Positions 17,980 through 25,991 of a DNA stretch of 64,000 nucleotides are shown here, in pieces. The DNA is from Cypionkella sp. (GTDB taxonomy: Bacteria > Pseudomonadota > Alphaproteobacteria > Rhodobacterales > Rhodobacteraceae). Both the position numbers and the translations under genes were made by a program. Where the stretch lies: positions 1-64,000 of the forward strand of contig NZ_JAUSBA010000034.1 in assembly GCF_030652235.1 (NCBI RefSeq), written 5' to 3'. Positions within the stretch are counted from its first letter, which is position 1, and each line of letters opens with the position of its first letter. The notes beneath the pieces were generated by a model that saw nothing but the letters and a program-made list of their open reading frames with translations, was not told the DNA's origin and did no database searches.

Positions 17980-18222
17980 TTACGACAGCATAGCCCGGAA
18001 CCAAGCCACGCGCTTTGCGAAAAATGTCGCATCCCCCATCACATTCGCGCGGGGTGCAATCATCCGGTCCCGCGCGCACAACGTTAGCCTTGCCGACACC
18101 TTTTGCACCCAGCCGTCTTGATACATTTCAGGATGCCCAAAACGCCCCGCAAATGCCCTCTCTACTGCGGCGCAGGTCTGACAGCACGTCCCCAGCCACC
18201 TCGCACCTGCACCAAAGGTCAT
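17980..18222 (-). CDS. Small hypothetical protein upstream of the multicopper oxidase
   Basis: This 80-residue frame ends 17 bases before the oxidase start, so the two could share a transcript. It contains a cysteine group near the N-terminus (TCCQTC) and ends RVAWFRAMLS, with no signal peptide or membrane helix. I do not recognise a family. The cysteines and the position suggest a copper-related small protein, but it may equally be a chance frame in noncoding DNA, since the codon composition (ARLTLCARDRMIAPRANVMG) is not decisive. Confidence 0.35.
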   Translation of the reverse strand: MTFGAGARWLGTCCQTCAAVERAFAGRFGHPEMYQDGWVQKVSARLTLCARDRMIAPRANVMGDATFFAKRVAWFRAMLS

Positions 18223-18385
18223 CCTCTGCGCTCAGATATCTTGGGTGTGAGTCCGCAAGGGCGGGGGCTGCCCCCTGCACCGCCCCCGCCCAATGACGAC
18301 CTTTGTCGCGGGCAACGCAATCCGACCCACGCTACACTCACCGCCAAGTCATAACCCGAGGATATCCATGCCCGTCCCCCCTGTG

Positions 18386-19086
18386 ATGCACTCTCTTCGC
18401 CGTCCTGCTGCTCACCGCCGCCGCCCAGGGCGCCGACGCCCCCATGCTGGAAGCCGCGATGGCTGCGGTGTTCACAGTCCATAGCGCTGATACCGAAGAT
18501 CGCTTCTTGGGCTCGGCCTTTCTTTGGGGCGACGGCGAAGTCGCCGTCAGCAGCGTGCGCGTGATTGGGCAAGCCAGCGCAGTCCGCCTCATCGACGCCG
18601 CAGTCACGCACACATCGGCTAGGTCTTCGCCTCCGACCCCAGCCGCGATGTGGCAGCGATCGCGGTGAAACCGAGGCGGGGCGGCCTGATCCCCGCAGCC
18701 ACCGCATCGCAACGCGGTGCCGAAGTCTGGCCCTCGGCACCCCGCTCGACGTAGGGCGCACTGTCATCGCAGGCCGTATCTCGGCTCTGGGCCGTCAAAC
18801 CGACCCTGCCACCCCGATCCGGATGATCCAGCACGCCGCCGCCCTCAACCCCGGCTCCTCCGAAGGCCCGCCGAATGACAGCACTGGCGCGCTGGTCGGC
18901 ATCAACGCCCAAATCGCCGACGGCAGCCGCATGTTCGTCGGCATCGCTTATGCCATTCCCAGCGCCGACCTTACCCAAGTCGCACACGGCACTCGTCATG
19001 TCCTGATTGGCCCTTGGTCCACCGGCAAGACGCTGCATCCCGTTGGCGGCGCGACTGTGCTTGACCGCGACGTGGAGGTGTTTTGA
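18386..19086 (+). pseudogene. Trypsin-like (S1C/DegP-like) protease relic
   Basis: Fragments in shifting frames give a signal-like start, then FTVHSADTEDRFLGSAFLWG, SVRVIGQASAVRLIDAA, and later MIQHAAALNPGSSEGPPNDS and GINAQIADGSRMFVGIAYAI. These follow the layout of trypsin-like serine proteases. The catalytic His of the usual NAHVVG is replaced (SVRVIG), and the GNSGGPL serine motif reads GSSEGPP. At least one frameshift lies near 18610-18680. With lost His and shifted frames it is almost certainly dead. Confidence 0.65.
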
Positions 19087-19437
19087 CATTAGCCAAAGCG
19101 AAGGAACCGCAACGCCCACCGCAACCGACCGCGTCCTGATCATCGAGGGTGATCCCGAGACCGCCGCAGCCACCGCCTGGGAAGTGCATACCCTTGGCTG
19201 CGTCGCCAGCATCGTCCCCACTCTGCCAGAAGGCATCGCCCTTTCTGCCCAAGACGTCCGGTCAGATCGTTATTACGATGCAACTGCTGGAAAACGTCTG
19301 GCACCTGCATTTCGATCCCGGCACCAATATCGTCGATGTTCACGTCGGCCGCCTGCGCCGCAAGCTTGAAGTGGCCCGATCGCAAGGCATCCAGACCGCG
19401 CGCGGCGAAGGCTATATCTTCGCGCCACTTCGCCCGA
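19087..19437 (+). pseudogene. OmpR-type response regulator relic with internal deletion
   Basis: The first part reads TATDRVLIIEGDPETAAA, which fits the start of a receiver domain. After about 40 residues the frame shifts and the sequence jumps to LLENVWHLHFDPGTNIVDVH and VGRLRRKLEV, then ARGEGYIFA. That is the recognition helix and wing of an OmpR/PhoB output domain. Most of the receiver and the linker are missing, so the gene is a remnant. Its partner kinase is not visible. Confidence 0.65.
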
Positions 19438-19509
19438 TCATTGCCCGCCTGCTTCCCAGAGCCATCCCGCCGCTGGTCGCCCGCTCGCTCGGGCCGAGCG
19501 AATCCACCC

Positions 19510-20340
19510 TCGGGGATGTCATCATCTTGCAGAGTGACGCGCGGGGAGGGGGAGCCGGGGCCTGCGGGGGCAAGCTGACTGTCGGAGCCTGCGAGGGCGA
19601 TCTGGCCGTTGGTCAGGATTGGGGTCAGGTTGGCGGTGGTCTGGGTTGCGTAAGGGGCTAGGGCGATGATCCACGGGGTGAAGTCGAAGGGATTGTGCGG
19701 GTCGGCAAGCTGGGGGGCGGCAAGGCGCAAGGGGGGCGGGGTTGCTGGCTGGTCAAGTTCGGCCCAAACGGTGATGGGTGCGTCTGCGGGGAGCGCGCTG
19801 CTGCGGGCGGCCACTTTGGTCCGGGTCAGTTGCATCAGCGCCGTGCCACCTTCGGGGGTCAGATAGAGCGAGAGTGTATCGCCGGGGTTCAGGCCTTGCA
19901 GCAGGCCCGCTTTGAGGATGCTGGTTCGGACGCGAAATCGCTGAGGGGCGGGAGTGCCGAACCGGGTTTACGTCAGCATCGGGCCTTCGCCATCGGGCAT
20001 TTGCGCCGTGGTGCCTTGCTGCATGGTGGCGGCGGTGGCGGCCAGAACTTGTGACTACGTGGCGTTCGGGCTGCTGCGCCAGTCTTCGGCGCGTTGGCAG
20101 GTGAAGGGCATTGCCAGAGGCCGCTTTCTGCGACCGGGTATTCAAACGAGCGTTGGTCGGATTGCGAGGAGGGATGCCGCGCATGATCGGAACCGCGGCC
20201 ATCAGGCGCTCGTCATTCGCGGGGCCTTTTAAGTCGGCATCACGGGGCAGATAATCTGTGAGCCCGACCAGAACCGCGCGCAATTTGGCATGGGCCGGGG
20301 GCGGGAATGCGGCCAGCAGGCCAGCTTGCACAATCTTGCA
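19510..20340 (-). pseudogene. Caspase-like (C14) protein relic, N-terminal half and more
   Basis: On the minus strand from about 20340, a signal-like stretch (LLAAFPPPAHA) runs into LRAVLVGLTDYLPRDADLKG and PANDERLMAAV. That is the first strand and helix of a prokaryotic caspase-fold domain. The catalytic His and Cys segments are then missing. In other frames come SQVLAATAATMQQGT, a stop, GLNPGDTLSLYLTPEGGTAL and PHNPFDFTPWIIALAPYA. Several frames and stops show decay. It may be the front part of the same protein whose end lies at 15593-16425, separated by rearrangement. Confidence 0.5.
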
Positions 20341-20490
20341 AAGGGCTGATCCAAATATCTGCAACAGAGCGGCAGGATAGCCAGGTCGTGGCCCCGGGCA
20401 AGCGATCTGGCAAAGGTGACGGCGGCTGTCATTTTGCTGTTGGGGCTTTGAGAGATGGCGTGCTTTGGTGTGCGCAAATGGGAGGGTTCG

Positions 20491-21447
20491 ATGCGGGTTT
20501 TGATCACGGGCGCGGCGGGGATGATTGGTCGCAAGCTGACGGCGGCGTTGTTGGCGCGGGGGACGGTGCAGGGCAAGGCGATCAGCCAACTGGTTTTGCA
20601 TGATATTGTGCAGGCTGAGGTTGCGGCTCCACATACCGCGTTGGTGGGGGATTTGTCGGTGGCTGGGGTGGCAGAGGCGCTGCTTTCGCATCGGCCAGAG
20701 GTGATTTTCCACCTGGCCGGCGTTGTGTCGGGCGAGGCAGAGGCGAATTTCGATCTGGGCTACCGGGTGAATGTCGATGGCACGCGGGCGTTGTTTGAGG
20801 CGATCAGGCGGGCGGGTTATGCGCCTCGGGTTGTCTATGCTTCGACCACGGCGGTGTTTGGCGGGCCGTTCCCGGAAGAAATACCGGATGATTTCGCGCC
20901 GACGCCACATTCGTCTTATGGCGTGCAGAAACTGATCGGCGAGGCGTTGCTGTCGGATTATTCCAGGCGCGGGTTCTTTGACGGCATCGGGTTGCGGCTG
21001 CCGACGATCTGCGTGCGGCCCGGCAAGGCCAATCGGGCGGCGTCGAGTTTCTTTTCCGGCATCATCCGCGAGCCGTTGAACGGCTTGCCCGCTGATCTGC
21101 CGGTGGCGCGGGATTGGCTGCACACGATGGCCAGCCCGCGCGCGGCGGTCGGGTTTTTCCTGCACGCGGCCGAGCTGGATTTGGCGGCTGTGGGCGCGCG
21201 GCGCAATCTGATTTTGCCGGGGGTCGCGGTGACGGTGGCCGAGCAGATTGCGGCGTTGACGCGGGCGGCGGGGGCGGATGTGGCGCGGCTGATCCGCGAC
21301 GTGCCGGACCCGGCGGTTTGGGCGATTGTGCAAAGCTGGCCAAGGCGGTTTGCGGCGACACGGGCGAAGGCTTTGGGGTTTCGCGCGGAGGGAAGTTTTG
21401 ATGAGATCGTGCAGGCCTATATTCAGGATGATTTACGCATGGGCTGA
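20491..21447 (+). CDS. denD: NAD-dependent epimerase/dehydrogenase, DenD-like (D-erythronate dehydrogenase)
   Basis: An extended SDR of 318 residues with the nucleotide motif TGAAGMIG (6-13), FHLAG and the active-site SSYGVQK (Tyr 143, Lys 147). The string RLPTICVRPGKANRAASSFF and the overall length match D-erythronate 2-dehydrogenases, which start erythronate catabolism by making 2-oxoerythronate. GGGAGGG just before 20491 decides the start. No otnK, otnC or denE homologues are adjacent, so the specific substrate is less certain than the fold. Confidence 0.7.
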   Translation: MRVLITGAAGMIGRKLTAALLARGTVQGKAISQLVLHDIVQAEVAAPHTALVGDLSVAGVAEALLSHRPEVIFHLAGVVSGEAEANFDLGYRVNVDGTRALFEAIRRAGYAPRVVYASTTAVFGGPFPEEIPDDFAPTPHSSYGVQKLIGEALLSDYSRRGFFDGIGLRLPTICVRPGKANRAASSFFSGIIREPLNGLPADLPVARDWLHTMASPRAAVGFFLHAAELDLAAVGARRNLILPGVAVTVAEQIAALTRAAGADVARLIRDVPDPAVWAIVQSWPRRFAATRAKALGFRAEGSFDEIVQAYIQDDLRMG

Positions 21448-21465
21448 AGCAGGTCGTGCGGCAAG

Positions 21466-21514
21466 CAGCGGGGGCTCGCCCCCGCACCCCCAGAGTATTT
21501 GTGCCAAGATGAAA
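21466..21514. repeat. Rhodobacteraceae intergenic repeat, copy 3
   Basis: A GC hairpin (cgggggctcgcccccg) is followed by cagagtatttgtgccaagat and gaaa, the same module as at 33739-33786. It lies 18 bases after the denD stop and could act as its transcription end. Confidence 0.55.
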
Positions 21515-21723
21515 TTTTAGAGCGGTTGCGTTTGATCCGCCGAGATCGGGGCGCACCGCCTTCCCAGCGGGGACTGACTTGTGGTTAACGGTCAATTTCA
21601 GGCCATTTTACACAACATGCTGTGGTCAGGCGTGATTTATCTGCGACCTTAGACATCCTGACCCCGCCACAAGCCCGAACCTGTGCTAATGGGTTTTGTC
21701 AGATGGCTTGGGTGATGGCCATG

Positions 21724-21758
21724 AAAAAGCCCGCCACGCTGGAGGCGGGCGGGCTTTT
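21724..21758 (-). terminator. Terminator of efp (probably bidirectional)
   Basis: The arms aaaaagcccgcc and ggcgggcgggctttt give a strong stem with T-runs on both strands, 15 bases after the efp stop on the minus strand. It can also stop readthrough from denD. Confidence 0.8.
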
Positions 21759-21773
21759 GCTAGGCGAGGCGGC

Positions 21774-22340
21774 TTAGTCCTGAACGCGACCGTAGTAGGA
21801 GTAATCTTCGGTATTGATGACGATTTTCGCGCCGGGGCCGATATGCGGCGGCACCATCACGCGCACGCCATTGGTGCAGATCGCGGGTTTGTACGATGAC
21901 GAAGCGGTTTGGCCTTTGACAACCGGTTCGGTCTCGGCAACCTCGACATTGACGCGCTGCGGCAACTCTAAAGCGATGGCTAGGCCGTCGTAGGTTTTGA
22001 GGTAAACCTTGAGGCCGTCGGTCAGGAAAGGCTTGTCGTCGCCAACCACATCGGGGTGGACGGCGAATTGCTCATAGGTGGTCGGCTCCATAAAGTGGAA
22101 GCCTTCGCTGTCTTCGTAAAGAAAGTCATATTCGCGGTCATCGACGTTGGCCTTTTCCACCATCTCGGTGGTGCGCCAGCGTTCGGCTACTTTCACGCCA
22201 TCCGAGATGCGGCGCATGTCGACGGACGTGGTGGGGGTGCCTTTGCCGGGGTGGAAATTTTCGGCTTTCAGCACGGCGTACAGTTTGCCGTCCATCTCGA
22301 CGACATTGCCTTTGCGCAAAGAGGAGGCGATGACTTTCAC
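21774..22340 (-). CDS. efp: Elongation factor P
   Basis: A 188-residue translation factor that relieves ribosome stalling at proline runs. The KOW-like N-terminal domain contains [10 protein letters not shown] with the modified lysine at about 33. The OB domains follow, with the EF-P signature [20 protein letters not shown] place the start at a GTG (22340), since AAGGA lies eight bases before it and alphaproteobacterial EF-P begins [12 protein letters not shown]. The gene is divergent from epmA, whose product lysylates that lysine. Confidence 0.93.
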   Translation of the reverse strand: MKVIASSLRKGNVVEMDGKLYAVLKAENFHPGKGTPTTSVDMRRISDGVKVAERWRTTEMVEKANVDDREYDFLYEDSEGFHFMEPTTYEQFAVHPDVVGDDKPFLTDGLKVYLKTYDGLAIALELPQRVNVEVAETEPVVKGQTASSSYKPAICTNGVRVMVPPHIGPGAKIVINTEDYSYYGRVQD

Positions 22341-22427
22341 GGGGTGGTTCCTTGTTCTTGAATGGCCCAACGGGTAAAGGGCGAAAGCGTTGCGGTGGCT
22401 TTAGCGCGTTTGATCGGAAATCTCCAG

Positions 22428-23477
22428 ATGGCAGGCGAAAATAGCGAAATGGCGTGGTGGCATCCTTTGCGGCATGCGGATCGGCGGGGGATTTTGCTGG
22501 CGCGCAACCGGATTCAAGCCAGCCTGCGACTGTGGCTGGCTGATCGGCAGTTTGTCGAGGTGGACCCTGCGGCCTTGGCCTTTAGCCCCGGAAATGAGGC
22601 ACATCTGCATGGATTTGTGACGCAGGCGATTGGCAATGATGGGGTGGGGCGGGCGATGTATCTGCACACCTCCCCTGAGTTTGCGATGAAGAAATTGCTG
22701 GCGGCGGGCGAGCGGCGGATTGCGGCGTTTGCACATGTGTATCGCAACCGCGAACGGGGGGCTTTGCACTCGCCTGAGTTTACCATGCTGGAGTGGTATC
22801 GGGTGGGCGAGGGCTATGAGGTGCTGATGGATGATGCCGTGGCATTCTGTCGGCTGGCGGCAGAGATCGGCGGCGGGGTGTTGCGGTTTCGGGACAGGGT
22901 TTGCGATCCGTTTTTAGAGCCGGAGCGGATTTCGGTGGCCGAAGCGTTTATGCGCTATGCCGGGGTTGATTTGCTGGGCTCGATTGAGCCGGATGGTGCG
23001 CCTGTGGCGGAAGTGCTGGCGGGGGACCTGGCGCGGATAGGGTTGCGGGTGGCGGCGGATGACACTTGGTCGGATATGCTAAGCCGCGTGTTGGGCGAAT
23101 TGGTCGAGCCGCATCTGGGCATTGGGCGTATCACCATTCTGGATGAATACCCCAGCGCCGAGGCGGCTTTGGCGCGTAGACATCCGAGGGATACTCGGGT
23201 GGCAGAGCGGTTCGAGGTTTATGCTTGCGGGGTGGAACTGGCGAATGGGTTTGGCGAATTGACCAACCCTGATGAGCAGCGCCTCCGCTTTGGGTTGGAG
23301 ATGGACGAGAAGGCGCGGGTGTATGGCGAGCGGTATCCGTTGGATGAGGATTTTCTGGCCGCCTTGGCGATCATGCCTGCTGCAAGTGGCATTGCGATGG
23401 GGTTTGACCGGGTGGTGATGTTGGCAACGGGGGCTGCGCGCATTGATGATGTGATCTGGGCTCCGGTGCCCGACTGA
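22428..23477 (+). CDS. epmA: EF-P lysine lysyltransferase (GenX/PoxA/YjeA)
   Basis: A class II lysyl-tRNA-synthetase-like protein of about 349 residues without an anticodon-binding domain. Motif 2 is in AFAHVYRNRERGALHSPEFT, and the EVDPAALAFSPGNEAHLHGF stretch is typical of EpmA. Motif 3 is SGIAMGFDRVVM. It attaches (R)-beta-lysine to EF-P when EpmB is also present; epmB is not in this window. The start is unsure: ATG at 22428 or 22449, while the longer frame from 22362 would nearly touch the efp start. Confidence 0.9.
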   Translation: MAGENSEMAWWHPLRHADRRGILLARNRIQASLRLWLADRQFVEVDPAALAFSPGNEAHLHGFVTQAIGNDGVGRAMYLHTSPEFAMKKLLAAGERRIAAFAHVYRNRERGALHSPEFTMLEWYRVGEGYEVLMDDAVAFCRLAAEIGGGVLRFRDRVCDPFLEPERISVAEAFMRYAGVDLLGSIEPDGAPVAEVLAGDLARIGLRVAADDTWSDMLSRVLGELVEPHLGIGRITILDEYPSAEAALARRHPRDTRVAERFEVYACGVELANGFGELTNPDEQRLRFGLEMDEKARVYGERYPLDEDFLAALAIMPAASGIAMGFDRVVMLATGAARIDDVIWAPVPD

Positions 23478-23577
23478 CATATTTGCCCGGTTTTTCGGCG
23501 GATTGACGCTTTTGCGCCTGCATCCGGTCGGAATTGCCGCTTCCCCCCGGCCTGTGACTTGGGCTACGACTTGGCGG

Positions 23578-24243
23578 ATGAGATGGTCAATTCCAAACAC
23601 CCTGACTGTGATGCGCCTGCTGGCTGCCCCCGGCGTGCCGCTGATGTTTCTGTATTTCCAACGGCCTTGGGCGGATTGGTTCGCGCTGACGCTGTTTGTG
23701 GGCGCGGCGATTACCGATTGGTTTGATGGCTACCTTGCCCGGCTGTGGAAGCAGGAAAGCAAGTTTGGCACCATGCTGGATCCGATTGCCGACAAGGCGA
23801 TGGTGGTGATCGCGATACTGGTGCTGACGGGGTATTCGGGGATGAATCCTTGGCTGATCCTGCCCGCGACGGTTATTCTGTTTCGCGAAGTTTTCGTCTC
23901 GGGCCTGCGCGAGTTTTTAGGGGCCAAGGCGGGGCTGCTGAAGGTCACGAAGTTGGCAAAGTGGAAGACCACGGCGCAAATGGTTGCGATTGCGGTGCTG
24001 TTTTTGGGCACCGGGTTGGAATACCTTAACGGTGTTGCGATGCATGGCATGACGCCACAGCAATACACCGATGCCGTCATGCAGGGGCTGGCCGATCCGA
24101 TCCGGGCGTGCGGCAAGCGAGATTGCGCGTCTGTGGCGGGCGATGTCGGGCTGGTGCTGATGTGGATTGCGGCGTTTCTGACCGCGATGACGGGGTTGGA
24201 TTACTTCCGCAAAGCCCTGCCGTTTCTGCGGGAAGACAAATGA
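23578..24243 (+). CDS. pgsA: CDP-diacylglycerol-glycerol-3-phosphate 3-phosphatidyltransferase
   Basis: An integral membrane enzyme of 221 residues that makes phosphatidylglycerophosphate, the committed step to phosphatidylglycerol and cardiolipin. The CDP-alcohol phosphotransferase motif is complete in DWFDGYLARLWKQESKFG followed by TMLDPIADK (Asp 47, 50, 68 and 72). Start MRWSIPNTLTVMRLL fits homologues; the earlier TTG at 23503 is unlikely. It overlaps moaD by four bases (ATGA), giving an unusual but common alphaproteobacterial pgsA-moaD-moaE operon. Confidence 0.92.
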   Translation: MRWSIPNTLTVMRLLAAPGVPLMFLYFQRPWADWFALTLFVGAAITDWFDGYLARLWKQESKFGTMLDPIADKAMVVIAILVLTGYSGMNPWLILPATVILFREVFVSGLREFLGAKAGLLKVTKLAKWKTTAQMVAIAVLFLGTGLEYLNGVAMHGMTPQQYTDAVMQGLADPIRACGKRDCASVAGDVGLVLMWIAAFLTAMTGLDYFRKALPFLREDK

Positions 24244-24488
24244 TCGACGTGCTGTATTTCGCTTGGGTGCGGGAGCGGATCGGTGTGCCGCGGGAACGGA
24301 TTGAGACCAGTGCCGCCACGGTGATGGAGTTGATCACCGAATTGAAGGCGCGCGAAGAGCGTTATGACTGGGCATTTGGCGATCTGGCAAGCTTGCGGGT
24401 GGCCGTGGATCAGGAATTGTCCAGCTTTGAGGCCTCTTTGGCCGGCGTGCGCGAACTCGCGTTTTTCCCGCCGATGACGGGTGGCTGA
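24240..24488 (+). CDS. moaD: Molybdopterin synthase sulfur-carrier subunit
   Basis: A ubiquitin-like protein of 82 residues ending FFPPMTGG. The C-terminal Gly-Gly is thiocarboxylated and donates sulfur to precursor Z. The ATG overlaps the pgsA stop as ATGA, so translation is probably coupled; a longer frame upstream runs inside pgsA and is not used. MoaE follows directly. Molybdenum cofactor would serve enzymes such as the TMAO/DMSO reductase suggested by torT/torS at the window end. Confidence 0.9.
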   Translation: MIDVLYFAWVRERIGVPRERIETSAATVMELITELKAREERYDWAFGDLASLRVAVDQELSSFEASLAGVRELAFFPPMTGG

Positions 24489-24489
24489 G

Positions 24490-24930
24490 ATGCAGGTGTC
24501 GGTGCAGGCCGAACCGTTTGATCTGGGCGCGCTGACCAACGCTTTCGCGGCACGGGTGGCGGGGGCGGGGGCGGTTGTCACCTTCACCGGACTTGTGCGC
24601 GACAATGGAGGCGCGCTGGCCGCGATGGAGATCGAGCATTATCCGGGCATGACCGAAAAGGCGATTGCGGCAATGGTGGATGAAGCCAAAACGCGCTGGT
24701 CTTTGGTCGATGCTTTGGTGGTGCATCGCTATGGTCGGCTTGCCGGCGGTGAGGCGATTATGATGGTGGCCACCGCCGCACGGCACCGGGCGGATGCCTT
24801 TGCTGCGGCGGAATTTCTGATGGATTACCTGAAATCCCGCGCGCCGTTCTGGAAGAAAGAGCTGTCGGCGGATGGCGCAGAATGGGTCGCGGCGCGGGAT
24901 GAGGACGAGGCCGCGCTGAAGCGGTGGTAG
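24490..24930 (+). CDS. moaE: Molybdopterin synthase catalytic subunit
   Basis: A 146-residue protein with VVTFTGLVRDNGG, EIEHYPGMTEKAI, VHRYGRLAGGEA and KSRAPFWKKEL, the conserved blocks of MoaE including active-site lysines. It binds the MoaD C-terminus and inserts two sulfurs to form molybdopterin. The ATG at 24490, one base past the moaD stop, fits homologues; a GTG at 24481 is the alternative. It converges with the peptidase gene that ends one base later. Confidence 0.92.
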   Translation: MQVSVQAEPFDLGALTNAFAARVAGAGAVVTFTGLVRDNGGALAAMEIEHYPGMTEKAIAAMVDEAKTRWSLVDALVVHRYGRLAGGEAIMMVATAARHRADAFAAAEFLMDYLKSRAPFWKKELSADGAEWVAARDEDEAALKRW

Positions 24931-24931
24931 C

Positions 24932-25924
24932 CTAGCCACCGTGGTGCTGGCGGTAACAGGGCTGCAAATCTCCGGCCATCGGTTGTGATTCATAGATCGC
25001 GCGGGCGATGGCGCGGGCAAGGCAGATTGCGGCGGCATGGCCGATTTGGAATGTATCGGTCAGCGGGTCGCCCAAGGTTTTCTCCCCGGTCGCAGCGGCA
25101 AAGATCAGATCGCCGTCTAGGGGGGTATGCGAGGGCACGATGGCGCGCGCCATGCCATCATGTGCGGCGGTGGCCATGCGTTGGGCCTGCGCTTGGGTCA
25201 AGCTGGCATCTGTGGCGACAATGGCGATGGTGGTGGCCTCTCCCATCCGCTTGCGCGGCAGCGGGGCATCGCGGGGTGCAAGCTGCGGGCTGGGGCCAAG
25301 GCCGCCGAACTCGCGGTTGCGCTCCCATGCGGCGGCCCAGAACTGCGGGCCATCATTGACGGTCACCGAACCCAAAGCGTTCACCGCCACCAGCGCCCCC
25401 ACAGTCAGACCCGATGGCAAAACCAGCGAGGCCGAGCCAACCCCACCCTTCCAATATCCGGTTGCAGCACCATATCCTGCGCCTGTCGTGCCAAGGCTGA
25501 AATCCTCGGTTGCGGCCCGAAAAGCCTGCTGACCCAGATCGTAATAGGGGTTGCGCAGCCACGCCTTGTCGCCGCCGTTCAGCAGATCAAACAGGATCGC
25601 CCCCGGCACAATTGGCACGCGCTGATCGCCCACAGCAAAGCCACGCCCCTGCGCGCGCAACGCATCCGCGACACCCGAACAGGCATCCAAGCCAAAAGCC
25701 GATCCGCCCGCAAGCACAAGCGCATCAACCTGTTGCACCAGTTTGTCGGGGGCCAGCAGATCAGTCTCGCGCGTCCCGGGCGCGCCGCCCATAATATGCA
25801 CGGCGGCGGTGAACGGGCGATCCGCGGTCAGCACCGTGCAGCCCGAGCGCAGGCGCGCGTCCTGCGCCTGACCCACCCGCAGGCCCGCAACATCGGTGAT
25901 CAGGTTCTTCGGGCCAATATGCAT
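24932..25924 (-). CDS. P1/S58-family peptidase (DmpA/NylC-like)
   Basis: A self-processing N-terminal-nucleophile hydrolase of 330 residues. ITDVAGLRVGQAQD opens it, and LAGGSAFGLDACSGV, GTTGAGYGAATGYWKGG and VAVNALGSVTVND are family blocks. The expected self-cleavage point is before a Thr in GEATTIAIVATDA; relatives usually have Asn there (NTTI), and this one has Ala. Family members cleave N-terminal amino acids, beta-peptides or nylon oligomers. No substrate clue comes from the neighbours. The start at 25924 is the first ATG that fits MHIGPKNLITDVAGL. Confidence 0.8.
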   Translation of the reverse strand: MHIGPKNLITDVAGLRVGQAQDARLRSGCTVLTADRPFTAAVHIMGGAPGTRETDLLAPDKLVQQVDALVLAGGSAFGLDACSGVADALRAQGRGFAVGDQRVPIVPGAILFDLLNGGDKAWLRNPYYDLGQQAFRAATEDFSLGTTGAGYGAATGYWKGGVGSASLVLPSGLTVGALVAVNALGSVTVNDGPQFWAAAWERNREFGGLGPSPQLAPRDAPLPRKRMGEATTIAIVATDASLTQAQAQRMATAAHDGMARAIVPSHTPLDGDLIFAAATGEKTLGDPLTDTFQIGHAAAICLARAIARAIYESQPMAGDLQPCYRQHHGG

Positions 25925-25991
25925 GTGAAATCCGGGTGGTGTTCGGCGGTTGTGCGTGTCAGCTTCCAGCAAAGCACAGATGGAGGCAGAA

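Larger units (their letters stand above)
21448..21773. other. Intergenic stretch between denD and efp
   Basis: The 326 bases hold a copy of the Rhodobacteraceae repeat (21466-21514) and the shared terminator hairpin (21724-21758). Between them, 21515-21723, I see no credible reading frame or RNA. Confidence 0.5.

Noticed and set aside
19753-21333. 526-residue minus-strand frame
   Set aside because: Its first half is antisense to the denD-like gene. Only the part from about 20340 downward contains caspase-like text, and that is annotated as a relic.
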